Assembly: GCF_010501105.1 (NCBI RefSeq)
Contig: NZ_QVMQ01000005.1
Span: forward strand, 62,001-126,000
DNA length: 64,000 nt
Direction of reading: 5' to 3'
Origin: Dysgonomonas sp. 511
Lineage (GTDB): Bacteria; Bacteroidota; Bacteroidia; Bacteroidales; Dysgonomonadaceae
This document shows, one piece after another, positions 62,429 to 64,000 of the stretch. Under the pieces are notes generated by a model. It was not told the origin of the DNA. It saw only the letters and a program-made list of their open reading frames with translations, and did not search any database. The translations under genes were made by a program, and so were the position numbers. How positions within the stretch are numbered: the stretch's first letter is position 1; each line of letters opens with the position of its first letter.

Positions 62429-62794
62429 TTAAGCGTTTTTCTTTGTAATAACTCTTTTTTCTTTGATTCTGGCTTTCTTTCCTGTAAGACCACGCAGATA
62501 ATACAGTTTAGCACGGCGAACTTTACCTACTTTGTTCACTACGATGCTGTCGATGAATGGAGACTCGATAGGGAAAATTCTTTCTACACCTATGTTGTCA
62601 GACATTTTGCGGACAGTAAAGCGTTTCTTTGTTCCGTGTCCTCCAATTTTGATAACAACGCCGCGATATTGCTGAACGCGTTCTTTGTTACCTTCTTTGA
62701 TTCGGTAAGCTACTGTTACAGTATCACCACTTTTGAATTTAGGAAACTCTTTCCCTGTAGCGAATGCTTCCTCTGCAACTTTAATTAAATCCAT
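62429..62794 (-). CDS. rplS: 50S ribosomal protein L19
   Basis: L19 lies at the 30S-50S interface of the ribosome. The 121-residue protein has FPKFKSGDTVTVAYRIKEGN, RVQQYRGVVIKIGGHGTKKR, FTVRKMSDNIGVERIFPIES and GKVRRAKLYYLRGLTGKKAR, the conserved core of the family, with a Lys-rich end (EKRVITKKNA). It is encoded alone here, unlike in E. coli, where rplS follows rpsP, rimM and trmD. The leader is about 70 bases. Confidence 0.98.
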   Translation of the reverse strand: MDLIKVAEEAFATGKEFPKFKSGDTVTVAYRIKEGNKERVQQYRGVVIKIGGHGTKKRFTVRKMSDNIGVERIFPIESPFIDSIVVNKVGKVRRAKLYYLRGLTGKKARIKEKRVITKKNA

Positions 62795-62872
62795 GATTAT
62801 ATGATGGTTTTATTAGTTTAATATACGCAATATACACGAGCTCGTCTCGTCAGAGATTACGCAAAGCGGGTG

Positions 62873-62880
62873 CAAAGATA
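62873..62880 (-). promoter_or_regulatory. -7 box of rplS
   Basis: TATCTTTG on the minus strand, an exact TAnnTTTG match, about 80 bases before the rplS ATG. The leader contains the short palindrome ACGAGCTCGT, but no known ribosomal-protein leader motif was recognised. Confidence 0.55.
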
Positions 62881-63086
62881 AATGTTTTTTTAGAATATGC
62901 AAAGATGTTGGGTAGCTAATTATGTAATACATAGCCTTTTTATCTCACTTTTTTCGATGGCTATATTGTTGATGACCGGTATAAGGATGAAAGATCTCTG
63001 TGATTTGGGTTAGAGCCTGTTAATATTTTATTACAAATCATTTTCCAAAAGTTTCTTTCGCTGATATTCTTCTGTCTTTTTGCTGC

Positions 63087-63117
63087 TTTGATTTAATACT
63101 TAAAAACTCTATCTTTG
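63087..63117 (+). promoter_or_regulatory. Promoter of the alpha/beta-hydrolase gene
   Basis: TTTG (63087-63090), 19 bases, TATCTTTG (63110-63117) matches the Bacteroidetes consensus exactly. Start is expected near 63124, about 23 bases before the ATG. Confidence 0.75.
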
Positions 63118-63146
63118 AAAAACTGAATTTTTTAGACCAAAAAGCT

Positions 63147-64000
63147 ATGAACAAACTTTTATTCAACCTCGTTTTATTATTATTTATATGTATGGGCATT
63201 AACGCACAAAAGACAATTAAGCTATGGGATGGCAATCCTCCCTCGAAGAATAATATTACCGAACCAGAGAAGGTAGAACGCGACGGCGGATGGATTACCA
63301 ACATCACCGATCCCGAACTTATTATATATCCCGCATCGAAAGATAATAATAATAAAATGGCTGTTATCATATGTCCGGGAGGAGGATACGGCGGCGTAGC
63401 CATAGAACACGAAGGGCACCAGTTTGCGCGATGGCTGAACGAAAGGGGAATAGCCGCATTCGTCTTAAAATACCGCATGCCAAATAAGAATAAGCGGATA
63501 CCACTCGACGATGCACAGCAGGCAATGCGCTATGTGCGCAGCAATGCTTCCGGGTATGGTATCGATATAAATAAGATAGGGATTGCAGGCTTTTCGGCAG
63601 GGGGGCATCTGGCAGCTACGGCGTCTAACCAATACGCCACGGAAGGAATAAGTACCCGCCCCGACTTTTCCATCTTGTTTTATCCCGTTATTACGATGGA
63701 GACGGCAACACACGGTGGTTCGAGAAAAAACCTGTTGGGCGAAAAACCTTCCGCTACCGATATGCATATATTTTCGAACGAGAAGCAGGTCAACGCAAAC
63801 ACACCTCCGGCGATACTTCTGCTGAGTGACGATGACAAGGGCGTTGTTCCCGAAAACAGTATCGCTTATTACAGGGCGTTGAAAGAAAATAATATCCCTG
63901 CCACCATGTACATATTCCCCCGGGGAGGCCACGGCTGGGGCATGAATGCAAGTTTTTCGTACCACACCCAGATGCTCAACCTGCTGGATATGTGGCTGAA
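63147..64000 (+). CDS. Exported alpha/beta-hydrolase (esterase/acetylxylan-esterase-like), partial
   Basis: The frame is open from ATG 63147 to the window edge (about 284 residues), so only the last residues may be missing. A signal peptide (MNKLLFNLVLLLFICMGINA) is followed by the alpha/beta-hydrolase core: VIICPGGGYGGVAIEHEG (oxyanion region HGGG-like), DDAQQAMRYVRSNASGYGID, nucleophile GIAGFSAGGHLAA, acid near LLLSDDDKGVVPEN and His in PRGGHGWGMN. This is the pattern of secreted BD-FAE and acetyl-xylan-esterase-like proteins in Bacteroidetes. The substrate is not determined. Confidence 0.9.
   Translation, partial: MNKLLFNLVLLLFICMGINAQKTIKLWDGNPPSKNNITEPEKVERDGGWITNITDPELIIYPASKDNNNKMAVIICPGGGYGGVAIEHEGHQFARWLNERGIAAFVLKYRMPNKNKRIPLDDAQQAMRYVRSNASGYGIDINKIGIAGFSAGGHLAATASNQYATEGISTRPDFSILFYPVITMETATHGGSRKNLLGEKPSATDMHIFSNEKQVNANTPPAILLLSDDDKGVVPENSIAYYRALKENNIPATMYIFPRGGHGWGMNASFSYHTQMLNLLDMWL

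Noticed and set aside
63013-63040. MITE-like end GAGCCTGTTAATATTTTA
   Set aside because: It has a missing base pair in the end motif and no second end nearby; it could be a decayed fragment or chance.

Overview
The window is a chromosomal piece from an anaerobic Bacteroidetes, most likely order Bacteroidales. This rests on a SusC/SusD polysaccharide-utilisation locus with a one-protein hybrid two-component regulator, TonB receptor/DUF4249 and ECF-sigma/FecR gene sets, promoters of the Bacteroidetes type (TTTG, about 19 bases, TAnnTTTG), few Shine-Dalgarno sites, and a type IX secretion C-terminal signal on a large protease. The T9SS signal and the general look fit the Dysgonomonas/Porphyromonadaceae side of the order; that placement is inference.

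Layout. 1-3.0 kb: a TetR gene and the start of a giant acyl-CoA dehydratase activase (minus strand, cut by the window edge). 3.0-3.6 kb: a tandem intergenic repeat. 3.6-5.5 kb: thiL, a membrane protein and tRNA-Asn. 5.7-14.2 kb: a hexuronate catabolic cluster (uxaC, kduI, a DUF4861 lipoprotein, kdgK, a kduD-type dehydrogenase, eda, an MFS transporter). It is interrupted by a four-helix-bundle gene inside inverted repeats and is headed by a consensus promoter bracketed by two matching operator-like boxes. 14.2-17.4 kb: an FKBP isomerase and a DEAD-box helicase. 17.5-32.5 kb: a fructan (probably levan) utilisation locus laid out like BT1754-BT1763 of B. thetaiotaomicron: sensor-regulator, fructokinase, fructose permease, two GH32 enzymes, surface glycan-binding protein, SusD and SusC. 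33-39.7 kb: a second surface system of ECF sigma, FecR anti-sigma, an STN-domain protein fused to a repeat protein, a TonB receptor and a DUF4249 lipoprotein. 40.2-47.2 kb: ADP-forming acyl-CoA synthetase, ruvB with an FtsX-type permease, a PAP2 phosphatase, and TetR with fabG. 47.4-50.6 kb: a porin and a surface-glycan group that includes a very AT-rich acyltransferase gene. 50.6-55 kb: folK, kdsB, comF, recX, prmC and two small lipoprotein genes. 55.3-60.2 kb: a 1576-residue C10 (streptopain-type) protease followed by a 48-residue peptide gene. 60.3-64 kb: hflX, a GC-rich structured intergenic element, rplS and the start of an alpha/beta-hydrolase gene.

How the parts work together. In the uronate cluster UxaC isomerises hexuronates, while KduI, KduD, KdgK and Eda take unsaturated uronate products through KDG and KDPG to pyruvate and glyceraldehyde-3-phosphate. 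In the fructan cluster a surface GH32 and SusCD-type import feed a second GH32, the permease and fructokinase, and the regulator is expected to sense free fructose in the periplasm.

The least explained items are a MITE family with two copies here (one beside fabG, one inserted just after the kdsB -7 box), a dispersed GATAC-rich intergenic repeat, the inverted-repeat-bounded four-helix-bundle gene, an STN protein with a second signal peptide in its middle, the small peptide behind the C10 protease, and the structured GC-rich element between hflX and rplS. All calls come from reading the sequence; no database search was run.
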